Positions 34,330-47,451 of a stretch of DNA of 64,000 bases are shown here, one piece after another. The DNA lies in NCBI RefSeq assembly GCF_963169125.1, contig NC_084802.1, forward strand, positions 24,641,607 to 24,705,606, written 5' to 3'. Made by a program: the position numbers and the translations under genes. This DNA is from Humulus lupulus. Its lineage: Eukaryota > Streptophyta > Magnoliopsida > Rosales > Cannabaceae. A model generated the notes under the pieces. It was not told the origin of the DNA. It did no database searches and worked only from the letters and a program-made list of their open reading frames with translations. Positions within the stretch are counted from its first letter, which is position 1. Each line of letters starts with the position of its first letter.

Positions 34330-34921
34330 TTTCCTTTTACTTTAAACAATTACATCCAAGCAGTGATGCTTGCGGTGTAAAGGAATGCTTTATGATATTA
34401 TAATATTTACTTTTTATTATAACATCTATTCGCATGACCGAACTTAGCATAGTACTTTGGCTTGACTTAACAAAATATAAATTTTGAAAAATACTCTAAG
34501 TACCATAGCATGCTTTCACTTATTTTGTTCATGTGTTTACATACCTTTTGGTATGCTTTGCTATCGATGTACCTTATATGCCCCCCAAGTGATCGAGGAT
34601 TGTTAGGTCCTTGGTCACTTGCCTTGACCATGACATGTGCGAACATTACTGCTCGATAGTAAACATAATACTTATAGTACAGCAAAACAACACACGTAAT
34701 GAACAAATACTTGTAAAAATAAATTTACAAAGGTTGGAAAGAATGACTGGCTGCGCACAGTCCCTTATAATCTCCGATTAAAAATGGACTAAACATGTCT
34801 TTACGAGTGATCTTAAAAAGATCTTTCACTTATAAGCGATTAGCCATACATGTGGCTAACCCTTTTTCGAAACTTGTAAAAAGTGAAAATTAATACAAGC
34901 CAGTTCTTTAAAAAGGACTGT
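34330..34921. other. Region between the convergent genes of the gypsy element
   Basis: Non-coding, AT-rich. It contains CCCCCCAAGTGATCGAGG near 34581, similar to the purine-tract side of the LTR. No gene is supported. Confidence 0.5.
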
Positions 34922-37900
34922 TTATTGGTAGTACTTGCGCAGGTGTTCACCGTTCCAATAGCGTGGAACGAGATCTCCATTTAAGCGTGCAAGTTTTTAA
35001 GTGCTCGGATGAAGGACTTCTTCAATCTGGTAAGGTCCTTCCTAGTTTGGTCCGAGCACTCCAGCAGTGGGGTTGCGGGTATTCAAGGAAACTCGTCGTA
35101 GCACTAGGTCGTCGATGTTGAATTTCCTTTCTTTTACCTTTGAGTTAAAATACCAGGCGACCTTTTGCTGGTACGCAACAACTCGGAGTTGGGCTCTTTA
35201 TCGTATTTCCTTAATTGAGTCTAGGGACTCCATCATTAGTTGGCTATTCTGGCTCTGGTCGTATGTAACGCGTCGATGTGAGGGGGGATCTAGCTCGACA
35301 GGTAACATAGCTTCATATCTGTATGCTAAGGAAAACGGGGTATGACCTGTCGCTGTTCGATGAGAAGTTCTATACGACCAGAGTACTTCAGGCAGTTGTT
35401 CTGGCCATGCTTCTTTAGCGTTTTCAAGTCTTTTCTTCAGGGTGTCCTTAAGCGTTTTATTCACTGCTTCAACTTGCCCATTTGCTTGTGGATGTGCAAC
35501 TGAAGAAAAACCTTTAATGATCCCGTGTCTTTCGCAGAAGTCTGTGAATAAATCACTGTCAAACTGGGTGCCGTTGTCTGAGAAAATTTTTCGAGGCGAA
35601 CCATATCGGCAAACTATGTTCTTGATGACAAAGTCAAGAACTTTCTTGGTCGTTATGGCAGCTAGTGGCTCAGCTTCGGCCCATTTGGTGAAGTAGTCGA
35701 CTGCTACAACTGCGTACTTCACTCCTCCCTTTCCCGTTGGCAGGGATCCAATCAAGTCTATACCCCATACTGCGAAAGGCCAAGGACTCTGCATCTGTTT
35801 TAACTCGTTGGGAGCTGCGCGCGGGATCTTGGAAAATCTCTGACACTTGTCGCATTTTCGCACAAACTCCATTGAGTCTTCGTTCATAGTCGGCCAGAAA
35901 TAACCTTGCCTTAGAATCTTTTTCGCCAAACTTTGCCCCCCAGCGTGATCCCCGCAGAAGCCTTCATGTACTTCCCTCATCAGCTCCTTAGCTTTTTCTG
36001 GAGTAATACATTTGAGCAATGGCATGGAATATCCTCTACGGTATAGAACACCATCGACCAGTATATACCTAGCAGCCTGCCTTTGAAGAGTTCTGGCTTT
36101 ATTCCTATCTGTCGGTAGTACTCCATTTGTAAGATACTCCAAGTAAGGCGCCATCCATGTATCTTCCATCCGGATTTCCATACTGGTTTCATTTGCTCGT
36201 ATGCTCGGCTCGCTCAATCTTTCCACTGGCACAATATTCAAAGTGTCAACATCTTTTGCGCTTGCGAGTTTGGCTAAGGAATCTGCATTCGAATTCTGAT
36301 CCCGAGGTATTTGCTGGAGGGTATACTTCTTGAACTGGGCCAACAGATCTTTAGTTTTGTTCAAGTAGGCCATCATTTTGAGGCATTGTGCTTGATATTC
36401 CCCTAGAACCTGATTCACTACCAGCTGTGAATCACTGTAAATGTCCAGCACCTTTATACTCATGTCTTTTTCCATTCTTAATCTAACGAGGAGTGCTTCG
36501 TACTCGGCTTCATTATTCGACGTTGTGAAGTCGAACCTAATGGCGCAGTGAAATCGATGCCCTTCTGGCGTTATCTAAATCACTCCTGCTCCCGCGTGAG
36601 ATTCGTTGGACGATCCATCTGTGAATAACTTCCACGAAGGAGCTTCATCTTGGGGCTCGGGCGCACTAGGCTTTTCGCGCTGCTCGTTGTCTGGGAGCTC
36701 GGTGAACTCTGCAATAAGATCAGCCAAGACTTGTCCTTTTACTGCTGCTCACGGTGAATATGTAATATCGAACTGCCCTAGTTCGACTGCCCATTTTAAT
36801 AAACGCCCAGCCGCTTCCGGTTTTTGGAGGACTTGCCGAAGGGGCTGATCAGTTAAGACTGTAATGGGATGGGCTTGGAAGTAAGGACGTAGCTTCCTTG
36901 AGGCCAAAATTAAACAATAAGCTAACCTTTTGATGGGAGGATATCTCAGTTCTGCTCCGATTAGCCTCTCGCTTACATAGTAAACCGCCTTTTGTACGCC
37001 TTCTTCCTCTCGTACTAGTACCGCACTAGCAGCAACTTCAGTGATCGCCAGGTAAATGAACAAAGTTTCTCCTTCGATAGGCTTTGACAAAATAGAAGGC
37101 TGTGCCATATGGGATTTTAAGGCCTGAAAAGCCTGCTCGCAGTCTCCTGTCCATTCAAACTTCTTGTTGCCCCTAAGTAGATTGAAGAAAGGGACGCATT
37201 TATCAGTTGATTTGGAAATGAATCTACTTAGGGCGGCAATTCTCCCAGTTAAACTTTGTACATCCTTGATCTTCGCTGGCGATTTCATGTCGATCGGGGC
37301 TTTTATCTTGTCGGGGTTGGCCTCGATTCCTCTTGAATTAACAATGAACCCCAACAATTTCCCTGATCCAACTCCGAAGGAACATTTGAGAGAATTTAGT
37401 TTCATCTGGTACTTGTTCAATACATCGAAACACTCTTATAAATCCTTCCCATGTCCTTATGCTTTTTTTGACTTTACCAGCATGTCATCCACGTACACCT
37501 CCATGTTTACTCCGATCAACTCTTTAAACATGTGGTTAACCAATCGCTGGTAAGTCGCACCTGCGTTTTTCAGTCCGAAGGGCATTACTTTATAATAGTA
37601 TAATCTCGTATCGGTCCGAAAGCTGGTGTGATCCTCGTCAAGGGGATGCATGCTGATCTGATTGTAGCCTGAGTATGCATCCATGAAGGAGAGGATCTCA
37701 TGTCCTGCAGTAGCATCAACCAACTGGTCGATCCTTGGGAGTGGGAAGCAATCCTTTGGGCAGGCTTTATTGAGGTCTGTGAAAACCACACAGGTTCGCC
37801 ATTTGTCATTAGTCTTGGGAACCAGCACTGGATTAGAGACCCACGATGGATAAAACGCCACCCTGATGAACCCATTATCCTTTAATCTTTCAACTTCTTC

Positions 37901-40900
37901 TTTTAAGGCTTTCGACCGATCCTTATCGAGCAGCCTTCTTTTCTGTTGCACAGGTGGAAAACTCTTGTCTATGTTCAGGACATGGCTGATAACTGCGGGA
38001 TCTATCCCAGCCATGTCTTGGTGCGACCAGGCAAAGACTTCCTGGTTCTTCCGCAAAAACTCCACCAGTGCATGCTTCATGGTTGGTTCTAAGTTTTTCC
38101 TGACTTTCACGACTCTGGTCGGGTCTTTTTTGTCAAGTTGGACCTTTTCTAGGTCCTTGACGGGTCCAACATTTTCCTCAAAATCCCTAAAGCAAGAATC
38201 TAAATCTCTATCCTCACTTTGGGCAACACCTTATTTTGTGACTTCATCACCGGATTGGGCTTGTGTATCAATTTCCATCTGCAAACTATCTGGGGGAGTG
38301 CTCTTTGACGTTCCCTTCTTCGCCTTCGTGACTGAGGCGTTGTAGCACTCCTTGGCCTCCCTCTAGTTTCCCAACACGCGTCCTACCCCTGCGTCTGACG
38401 GGAATTTCATGGCTAAGTGCCATATAGAGGTGACGGCCCGTAGATCAACCAGTATAGGCCTTCCAATGATGGCATTGTATGCCGAATGACAATCGACTAC
38501 TATGAAGGTAGCGAGTAATGTCCTGGTAGCAGGCGTTGTACCTGCTGTCACTGGTAGTCTGATTGACCCTGCTGGGGCGAGTCCCTCACTAGAGAAGCCG
38601 TATATCGTTTGGTTGCAGGGCTCCAAGTCCTTAACGGACAACTTCATGCGTTCCAGCGAAGACTTATACAGGATGTTCACTGGACTTCCTGTGTCAACTA
38701 GCACTCTCTTCACCATCATATTGGCCATTTGGATATCCACGACCAGCGGATCGGAATGTGGGAACCAGACATGTTGGGCGTCGCTATCAGAGAAGGTTAT
38801 TTCGCCCTCTTCTGACCGAGCCTTTTTTGGTGCGCGGTCATCCACAGTCATCATCTCGATGTCCTGGTCGTGGCGTAGAGTCCGAGCATATCGTTCTCTG
38901 GCCTTTCCGCTATTTCCTGTGAGGTGCGGGCCTCCGCAGATGGTTAACAACGTGCCAGTTACGGGATCAGGCTGCAAAGGTGGCGAGCGTTGGCGTGTGG
39001 GCGCTTGCTCGTTGCCACCTGGAGCTTCTCGTTGGGAATTTCCCGAGGCCCGCATATATCTTCTCAAGTGTCCTTGTCTAATAAGGAACTCGATCTCATC
39101 CTTCAACTGGTTTCATTCATTGGTATCATGTCCGTAGTCGTTATGATAACGACAGAACTTGGTAGTATCTCTTCTCGAAATATCCTTCCGAATGGGGGCA
39201 GGTTTCTTATAAGGCACACTGGAACTCGTGGCCTGATAAACCTCTCCTCGAGACTCAATAAGGGCAGTGTAGTTAGTGAACCGTGGTTCATAACGATTAC
39301 CCTTGGCTCGTTTATTGTCAGAGGTGGAAGGCTCTTTGTGCGGCCGTTTCCCCCCATTCTTGCCATTGCCGTGGCCGTTCCCGTTGCCTTTGCCGTTGCC
39401 ATTGGGTTTGGACCCATTGGCAGCTTTGGCGGGCTCGGCAGTCCCCTTGTCCTTGCCTGGGGGCTTCCCTTCATTGGCGATGGCATCCTTAAGCTTGATA
39501 TATCGATCAGCTCGATCCAAAAATTCCTGGGTAGTTCTGACCCCATGTTTTCTGAGGCTGTCCCAGAGAGGCGTGCGACGCTTAACTCCTGCGGTTATGG
39601 CCATCATCTTGCCTTCGTCTCCCACTGTTTTTTCCCCAACAGCTGCTTGCATAAAGCGCTGGACGTAGTCCTTCAGTGGCTCTCCGTCTTGCTGGCGTAT
39701 TTCAACCAGCTGATTTGCCTCAGTCGGGTGCACACGACCCGCGTAGAACTACCCGTAAAACTCATTTACGAACATTTCCCAGGAAACTATACTTGCAGGA
39801 GGGAATTTGAAAAACTACTCCTGTGCGGCATCAGAAAGTGTTGCAGGGAAGATCCTGCACCGAGCGTCTTCAGACACTTTCTAAATGTCCATTTGTATCT
39901 CAAACTTGTTGACGTGAGATACCGGGTCACCATACCCGTCAAAGTTCGAAAGCGTAGGCATCTTAAACTTGCTAGGAGTTTCTGCCATAGCTATCCTTTG
40001 GACGAAAGGAGTGCCCTTTCTCCTATCGTGGTCGATATAAGATGTTCTTCCCCCGACCAGCTGCTGCACCGCCTGGTTGAGGGCATCTATCTGGGCCTGC
40101 ACGGCGCCAGGAATCGCCGGGGACTCTGGTGCTGGGGGGACGTACTCGTCGTGCCGCTCCCGGCAATCATTGAGTACATCTCTCAAATCCTCATCTCTCC
40201 TCCGCTGCTCGCTAGCTCCGAGCCGATTGAAGACGTTATTTTGTCTGGGCTGCGTCCCAGCGTCTCGTCTTTCAGGTTGGTCATCCCTAGGTGGCAGGCT
40301 TCGGCCCCCACCTCTTTCTTCATTCCTTCGACCGACGTTTCCTCTGCCTGAGTCGGCCTCGTTATAACCATGGCCATCTCTGAATCTTGATTGGCTATGG
40401 TGGGATCGACTGTTCCCTCGGTTGCCTTCCCGGGCTGGAACCTCTTGAGCGTTAGAGGGTGGCCTGTGTTGGTCGGTAGGTCCCCGTGCATTATCATGTC
40501 GTGGGGGGCCTCGGACCGCAGAGCCTAACTCTGAGTTCCTCCTGTTACCAAGAGGATGCTGTCCTCTGCTCAGAGGGTTTGGCTCGTCGCCCCTATGGCG
40601 TCTAGGACTGCGAGGCGGCTGCCCGGCCCTATTCTGCCTCTGTTGCGGGGGATTTCCGCGACCAGCTTGGGATAGAGGTTGTGCTTCAGGGTCCCTTAGC
40701 GGGACATCGTCCTGAGGCATCGGTGGCTGCTCAGGCCTTTGTGGGCTCGAGGGTTGGATAGGCGGGCTAGGATTAGGACCCTTCTGTGGCGGCCCATTCG
40801 TAGGTTGATCAGGCTGCGAGGTAGGTGCAGCCTGGTTCCTAGCCGGTTGTAGAGCTGCTTCAAGGGCTGCCATGGCCTCCCTCTGGCGACGGTCCATCTC

Positions 40901-41167
40901 CGCTTGTCTTTCACTCAGCTCCAGGCGTTGCCGTTCAATTTCCTGTTGCTGCCGCGCCATGATTTCGGCAGCACTTTTCTGGCTGGCCCTCAGATTGGCC
41001 AGTTCATCTTGCAATATCCCCAAGGTATTCTTCAATGTCTCGGAGTCCATCTCTTCCTCATCGAATTCCAAATGTGGCTCATCCTCAGCCACGTTTGGAG
41101 GAGGAGGAGGCGGGTGGGATGGTGCAACGCCGGTCGCCTGTCTAGTTTTCTTGGTAGTTTTCGCCAT
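34922..41167 (-). pseudogene. Gypsy Gag-Pol polyprotein, one frame with 13 stops
   Basis: A single minus-strand frame from the ATG at 41167 to TAA at 34922 (6246 nt) holds Gag (Glu/Gln-rich coiled coil, then Pro/Arg-rich, then capsid), a C-x2-H-x3-GH-type knuckle (CRYHNDYGH, 39134-39160), protease (VDTGSPVNILY near 38690), reverse transcriptase (YVDDM near 37485), RNase H (TDGSS, NNEAEYEAL, YSDSQLV) and integrase (HEGFCGDHAGG ... CDKC, then WGIDLIG, SDNGTQF, NGQVEAVNK). Stops on plus coordinates start at 39881, 39815, 39749, 39113, 38363, 38231, 37457, 37436, 36749, 36575, 35198, 35042 and 34997. The length is a multiple of three and all domains stay in one frame, so there is no net indel. 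Several stops fall at positions normally Trp, Gln or Arg; the one at 39113 removes the last Cys of the knuckle. Confidence 0.93.
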
Positions 41168-41187
41168 TGATCTTTCAACGATAATGT

Positions 41188-41214
41188 ATCAAGCTCTCAA
41201 TGAAAGCACCAGAA
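41188..41214 (-). other. Primer-binding site region of the gypsy element
   Basis: Just inside the 5' LTR the minus strand reads TTCTGGTGCTTTCATTGAGA. TGGTGC complements a tRNA 3' end GCACCA. I cannot name the tRNA without a search. Confidence 0.6.
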
Positions 41215-41807
41215 TGTTGACCCTGATTTTGGCCAACTGACACGGAGTCAAATTTGCTTGATGTGGTCAAACACGTTGAAATGAATGTGATGACCAAAAA
41301 ATAATAAAGAACACAAGAGTTTATAGTGGTTCGGCCCCAGAATCTGGTAACAACCTACGTCCACTTGAATTGTTATTGATATAGGATTCAAAGTAGTGAT
41401 CAAAGAACTAGGGTTCAATGAGTTTCACCAACCTCCAAAGGACAAGACAATATATCAAATAGAATCACTCTAGTCTCAAATAATTTGAAAGCCAAAAGTC
41501 CCTTCCTTGAGCTATCTTTCTTTATTTATAGGCTCAAGGGGGATTACATTAATTTGTTACATATATTATTTCCTAAATAATCGGATACTCAGGAAATCAT
41601 GGGAGTCAATATCGAGATTGACTAAGATTTTTATAAAATTATCATGAGACACGCGGAACCTACGACCATACTGGTCGCAGGTAAACTTCGACTGCCTTTT
41701 GCTTGCAATATCTCTACTGGTCGATACCTTAGCAGAATTCCGCCAGGTGTCAACCAGGTGTCCAGAAATCACTTGCCACGTCATTCGTGCCTGTTTTTTG
41801 GATAACA
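41215..41807 (-). repeat. 5' LTR of the gypsy element
   Basis: 593 bp, the same length as the other LTR, with about 16 substitutions and no indel by eye. Followed by the ATAAA duplication. Confidence 0.93.
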
Positions 41808-41982
41808 ATAAATAAAGTATTCCTAAACAAACTTTTTCCTGCTAATTAATTAAATAATAACTATTAATCTATTATTTAATATGAAAATTTATGTTATCTT
41901 TTGAATTTCTTATAATTCATATGTAAGTCTTTCTTAATCCTACATTTTTAGAATTAGAATTTCCTTAGGCTTGAAACATACA

Positions 41983-42160
41983 CACAACAAGGAAAAGGGG
42001 CTTTTACTTCAGTTTTTAAGCTTGATTTACTTCGGTTTTCGCTAAAATTCGCAACCGCAGTAGTTCGGAGCGAAGTAAAAAGTAGTTAAAAACCGAAGTA
42101 GAATCCTCACTTTCTACTTCGGTTTTTACATAATAACCGAAGTAGAAAGTGCCCCGCCTT
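41983..42160. repeat. CACTA 2 left subterminal repeats
   Basis: ACTTCGGTTTT and AAAACCGAAGTA occur several times in both orientations within 170 bp, with the outer CACAACAAGG end. This is the likely binding array for the element's own DNA-binding protein. Confidence 0.85.
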
Positions 42161-42608
42161 TTTTTTAATATATATTTCTGATTATTTTTAAATGGCTGAA
42201 TTCTATTTATATATATATATATTTTGGCCTAATTTTATTTAAATGGTCTAATTAATATATATATATATATTTTGGCCTAATTCTTTTTCAACGGTTTAAT
42301 TATATGAATTTACAGTTATATATATTTTTACAATTGGAATTGGTTAAGAATTTTTTTTGAATGAAAATATGATAACTTTACATAAGCATATAAAACACAA
42401 GTACTTAAGTAAGATAGCTAGCCTTAACATTAATACATTTACAAAAAACTAAACTTACAACTAAACGAACTTATAAACAAAATAGGGTTACTGATAAATG
42501 CATGTCATCAATTGACCTAACCATTCGTGTTGGATTGGCAAGAGGTCTGCAATCTCACAATATTGCTTCTTCCCATCAAACTGTAAAATTAATAAATATA
42601 AATTAATT

Positions 42609-43990
42609 TTATAGATTATCGATACCAAAATAAGTTATAAAAAATGAACTTACTTTTTCTTTTAAGGTTTCTATTGCATTTGATGCCCGAACAAGATCTC
42701 TAATGTACTTCAACACATAAAAACTACATTCATGATTTTGTGGTTGTCTTGGACATGAAACATTGAATATCTTTGTAGGATTGCTGAGTAATTCATTGGA
42801 AGAAGCCTTATAATATGCACTATTTAAAAAGAAAATTAACAAAAGTTATTAAAATGTAGTAACATGTAATAGTTGTTGCATATTAAGAAATATTTTCAAA
42901 AAATTTAAACTTACCTCATTATCATTGAATCAATTTCTTCAGGACGTTTGTGTGCTTTCAGTGGATCCAAGAACACGATTTTTCCTTTTGGCATAGCAAT
43001 CACCAACATCCAATGTTCCCTAAAATAAGAAGCGTGTTAAGTAAAATAATTAAATTTTTAATATATGAATAATCAAATAAGAAAAGTTTACACTATTTCT
43101 TACCGTATGTTCCAAGGTATAAAGTATAGTTGACCAACTCTATCCATGGTCATCAACCAATTTGCCAAGTCAATGGTTGATCATTCTACATCGTTAACAT
43201 TATTAATGCTAAGACGTTCAATGTCAAAAAACTTGTAAAAGACACGCTGATTTGGAAATAAGGACTCCCAAATGCATCTGCAAAATTTACTTAAGTGTTA
43301 ATATTTTTGAAAAATTTCGGCAGAGTTTCCCCTATAAATAGGACTACCCAAACCTGTAAACATTCAATTTACTATGAAAATTTGCAACAGATCACAGAGC
43401 ATTACTCATAACTGATTCTAAATTTCATATCATTCCAAAGAATTAGTTGAAGGGATACCTTAATCCGAATATCATTGATGAGCCTCCAATCATATGCAAA
43501 GTAGCAACTTGTTCCACATCCTCTGAAGTTATAAAGATTGACTCGCGATTCATGAATGATGGGTCCACTGGAGTTGAGACGACTGTGTTCATTCCCTTAA
43601 CTCTGCAAAATTCTCTCACCATAAACTGAAGGCTAACATGGATGCGATTCATGAAGTGATCGGAAAATGTTTGGCCTTCGGTCAGAGTGTTTTCTGGATT
43701 GACGTGAGACCCAGCTGATGACAGATGTGGGCTAGTCAAAGAATTACGGTTCTATTCTTCAATTCTTGTGGGACTTGTCTCCAATCCTTATAATTGAGAG
43801 AGACCGTTCTCCTAGTTTTAACTCCAAGGTACGATTGCATCTCACTATATGCTTTCCTTATAGGTTGACCTTTATCATTAAACTTAATATTTTTCTTTAT
43901 TCCCTTAGCTTTTTGATTATTGATATTGTTCTTCTTTGTTGGGCCTCGCCTATTTGGTATGTTCTCCCCTTCAGAAATTGTCATCTGCAC
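42609..43990 (-). pseudogene. CACTA 2, 3' gene part with Ulp1-like protease domain
   Basis: The minus strand first shows a block RGPTKKNN ... IKFNDKGQPIRKAYSEMQSYLG typical of plant CACTA proteins (43990-43736), then a segment with FMVREFCRVKGMNTVVS (43739-43443), then pieces of a C48 cysteine protease: WNIREHWMLVIA (His), VFLDPLKAHKRP (Asp) and RQPQNHECSFYVLKYI (Gln, Cys). The Gly that usually follows the Cys is Ser here. A TGA at 43181-43183 and missing sequence between 43736 and 43739 show decay. Ulp1-type domains remove SUMO in cells; in CACTA and Mutator-like elements their role is not settled. It may be the 3' end of one long gene with the transposase upstream. Confidence 0.7.
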
Positions 43991-44099
43991 ATAAACAAGA
44001 ATTAACCTTACAATTATGACATAAATAAATACATATTTAACATAAAAATGAATACATTACTCACTGGACACATTTTCTTTTCCTTTTTCTTTTCTTAGT

Positions 44100-47000
44100 T
44101 GATTCACAATCTACCCATATTCCGTCTCTAATATCATTTCTAATGTATTCCCCATCATCATCATCATCATCTTCATTGAAATCATGGATTTGCTCAACTT
44201 ACTCATGTATTGGTTGTCCAACAATAAAATTGTCATGAAACAAATCATCATTTTCTTCGTCATTTTCTTCTTCTATAAACTACCTTTCCGGGGTTCGTAA
44301 AACAACTGACCATTTATCATCAGCAGGATCAGTTATGTAAAACACTTGTTTTGCTTGGATAGCCATGATGAAAGGATCATTCTTGTAACCTTTCTTACTT
44401 AAATCAACCAAAGTGAATCCAAGTTCATCAATTCTAACCCCAACATTGTTGTCCACCCAAGATCACTTCAGCAGAGGAATTTGAAATAAGGAATAATCAA
44501 GCTCCCATATTTCTTCAACAACCCCATAATATGTCATAGTACCAGCTACTGGATTATTGTCTTTTGCACTAGCGAAATGCATTGCTTTTGCAACAATACT
44601 TACTCCACTATTTTGAACCATTCGAGCATCATCTCTTGACTTTGTGTGAAATCTTTTTCCTCCAACAATGTAAGCATGGTGCTTTATTACATGAACACTT
44701 GCTCCAAATGATTTGCATTTTAACTCTGTCGACACTCCATGGTTTTCTTCTCCCAACCTTGCTAGAATAGTATTTTTCAACCATCGACTAAATGTTTTAT
44801 TATGCTCATCTATAATCCATTTATGTTTATTTTTAACCTTGTTGGGAATCATTGATTGTAATAACTCCATGTGCTCACTGCAAATACAAAGTACAACATT
44901 AAAATTTTAAATATACATAAAAATGAGCATAATGTTTATTAAATTTATAACTTACTTTATATATGGTTGAACCTCAGGATTGTTTTCCAACACAACTAAA
45001 TGAGCTTGATCTAATTCTGCACGAGATATGGTCACTACTGTTCCTTTCCCTCGTAATCCTCTATCAACTCCATCCGAGTTATTCCGTGGTTTGCTAATTC
45101 CGATTGTGTCGATTCCAACCATGTACTCTGAACAAAATTCCACAGCTTCTTCTGCTAAATAACACTCAACCATACAAGCTTCAGGGCGATGGTGATTACG
45201 TACATATCCTTTCAACACCTTCATATTCCTTTCAAATGGATACATCCATCTCGCCCAAATTGGCCCACACAACTTCGCTTCTCTTACTAAATAGACCATC
45301 AAATGTATCATGATGTCAAAAAAAGATGGTGGAAAATATTTTTCAAGCTTGCATAAAGTTTCAACTATTTCATCATGCAATGCATTCAACTTCTTCATTT
45401 CCAATTCTTTTCTGCATAGTTGATTAAAGAAGATGCACACACTTGTCACACTATCTCGAAATCTTTTTGGTAAAACTGACCGAATGGCAATTGGAAGTAA
45501 TTGTTGCATTAATATATGACAATCATGTGATTTCATTCCAATTAACTTCAAATCTTCCATAGACACCAAGTTTCGAACATTCGATGAATAACCATGAGGC
45601 ACTTTCATCCCTGCCAATGATTGACATACGGCTTGCTTCTCTTCTTTAGACAATGTAAAACAAGCAGGAGGAAAATATGTGCGAGCCCCTTTTTCTTCAG
45701 GTGCCAAGCGGTGTCTTATACCCATCTCAACAAGATCTAAATGACTAGACAAACCATCTTTGGTTTTACCTGGGATATCAAGTAATGTATCGATTATACT
45801 TTCACATACATTTTTTTCTATGTGCATGACATCCAAGCAATGTCTAACGAGTAAATCTTTTCAGTAAGGAAGTTGAAATAAAATTGATTTTCTTTGAAAA
45901 CATCAATTGACTTTTTTGTTTTTATTCTTCTTCCCATACCTAAAGTCAACTTTTTCTACTTCCTTAAGAATTTGCTCACCTGACAATGGCAAAGGAGCAA
46001 GGTCTCGTTCCACAGTACCGTCAAATGCTCTTTCTTTATTTCTGCCAGGATGACTTAAATGCAAATATTGTCTATGACCCATACAATACATTTTGCGTCC
46101 ATTTGACAAGCGACGGGCCCTTGTGTTGGTGCAACAAATTGGACAAGCTTGGTAACCTTTTATGCTCAAACTTGATAGGTTACCATATGCTGGAAAATCA
46201 TTAACAGTCCATAACAACACCGCTTTTAAATTAAAAACTTCTTTTTTAAAACCATCATATGTCTCAACACCATTTTCATACAACTCTTTCAAATCATCAA
46301 TTAATGGTGCCAAATAAACATCGATATCATGTCCTGGTTGGTTTGGGCCTGAAATCATTAATGAAAACATCATAAACTTCATTTTCATGACCAACCAAGG
46401 AGGAAGATTGTACATAACCAAGAAGACAGGCCATGAACTATGCCTACTACTAAGAGATCTATGCGGGTTTACTCCATCAGCAGCTAAACCGAGACGAAGA
46501 TGTCTTAGTTAATTTTTGAATTCTAGATTGATATAATCTACCTTCTTCCAGGCCTGTGAATCTGCAGGATGCCGGAGTTTACCATCTTTCACTCGTCCAG
46601 TCTCGTGCCATATTAAGTTCTTAGAGTGTTTTGCAATTCGATATAATCACTTCAGCCACGAAATCAAAGGTAAGCACCATAGCACTTTCTGAGGAATAAG
46701 TTTCCTAATCTCCTTACTTTTGTTAGGTTTGTACCGTGATAAACCACATTATGGGCAAGCGTCCATGTCTGCATACTCCTTACGATATAAAATACAATCA
46801 TTCGGACATGCATGAATCTTCTCATACTTCAACCCTATCAAACTTAATGTTTTCTTTACTTCATATGTAGACTCCGGAAAACAATTTTCTAGCGGCAAAA
46901 TCTCCTTGAAAGCAGTTAAAAATTGACTGAAACACTTATCACTAACTCGATTTTCTGCTTTTATGTTATAAAATTTAACCATTGTGGGCAATCTTAGTTT

Positions 47001-47405
47001 ATTGCAACCACTGAACAATTGTCTGTCTGCATCTCTAACCATACTATCAAATTTTTCTGGATTATGAAAAAACTCTTCTTGTGCTTCATCAAGCAATTCT
47101 ATAGGATGATCATCAAAATCATTACTCTCAAAATCATCTACACCTCACCTACCTAATGGATATGGGTCATCATTTAATAATTCTCCATGCCAATACCATT
47201 TACTATAACTCATATCAAATCCCCGACAAAATACATGATCCTTTATCATGGTAATATTCTCCTTTACTCCATTACCACAATCGATACAAGGACAACGGAT
47301 TTTTTGTGGATCACTACAATTCTTTTGGCAAAACTCTAAAAATTTGTTGAATCCATCTTGAAATTGTGATGTTTCTCTCCTCTCAAGCATCCATGATTTA
47401 TCCAT
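44100..47405 (-). pseudogene. CACTA 2 TNP2-type transposase, nine stops
   Basis: The frame starts at the ATG at 47405 (MDKSWMLERR) with the transposase-associated domain (CPCIDC ... DHVFCRGFDMSYSKWYWHGE), then the TNP2 core (NLPPWLVMKMKF, LLWTVNDFPAYGNLS, ACPICC) and DUF4218 (LKLIGMKSHDCHILMQQLLP). A donor at 44957 and acceptor before 44877 lead to a DUF4216 exon (LGEENHGVSTELKC, NSGVSIVAKAMHF). Exon 1 (47405-44957) stays in one frame but has stops starting at 47145, 46749, 46647, 46509, 45903 and 45861; the next exon has stops at 44463, 44280 and 44199. Two are TGA where CGA or TGG would fit the family. No net frameshift, so decay is by substitution, as in the gypsy element next to it. Confidence 0.88.
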
Positions 47406-47451
47406 ACTAATTACAATATTAAATTCCTAATAAGTTAGAAAAAAACTTATA

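Larger units (their letters stand above)
27848..41807 (-). mobile_element. Ty3/gypsy LTR retrotransposon (Tat-like) with an antisense gene
   Basis: 593-bp LTRs lie at 27848-28440 and 41215-41807, with the 5-bp duplication ATAAA at 27843-27847 and 41808-41812. The element reads on the minus strand: gag-pol 41167 to 34922, then a long 3' region with a plus-strand gene (31604-34229). About 16 differences between the LTRs were counted by eye (about 2.7%), so it is older than the copia element. It contains a nested solo LTR. Known Tat-lineage elements carry extra open frames, some antisense, between pol and the 3' LTR, which fits; the lineage is inferred from layout and was not tested. Confidence 0.94.

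Noticed and set aside
34467..34706. 79-codon minus frame after gag-pol
   Set aside because: Low complexity, no motif, in the non-coding stretch between convergent genes.
37436..37459. Programmed frameshift in gypsy pol
   Set aside because: The two frames on either side are in the same phase; two stop codons, not a shift, separate them.
38990..40351. Long plus-strand open frame of 453 codons opposite gag-pol
   Set aside because: It is the shadow of the GC-richer gag region. The minus frame has clear retroelement domains; the plus frame shows no known motif and no promoter or splice context.
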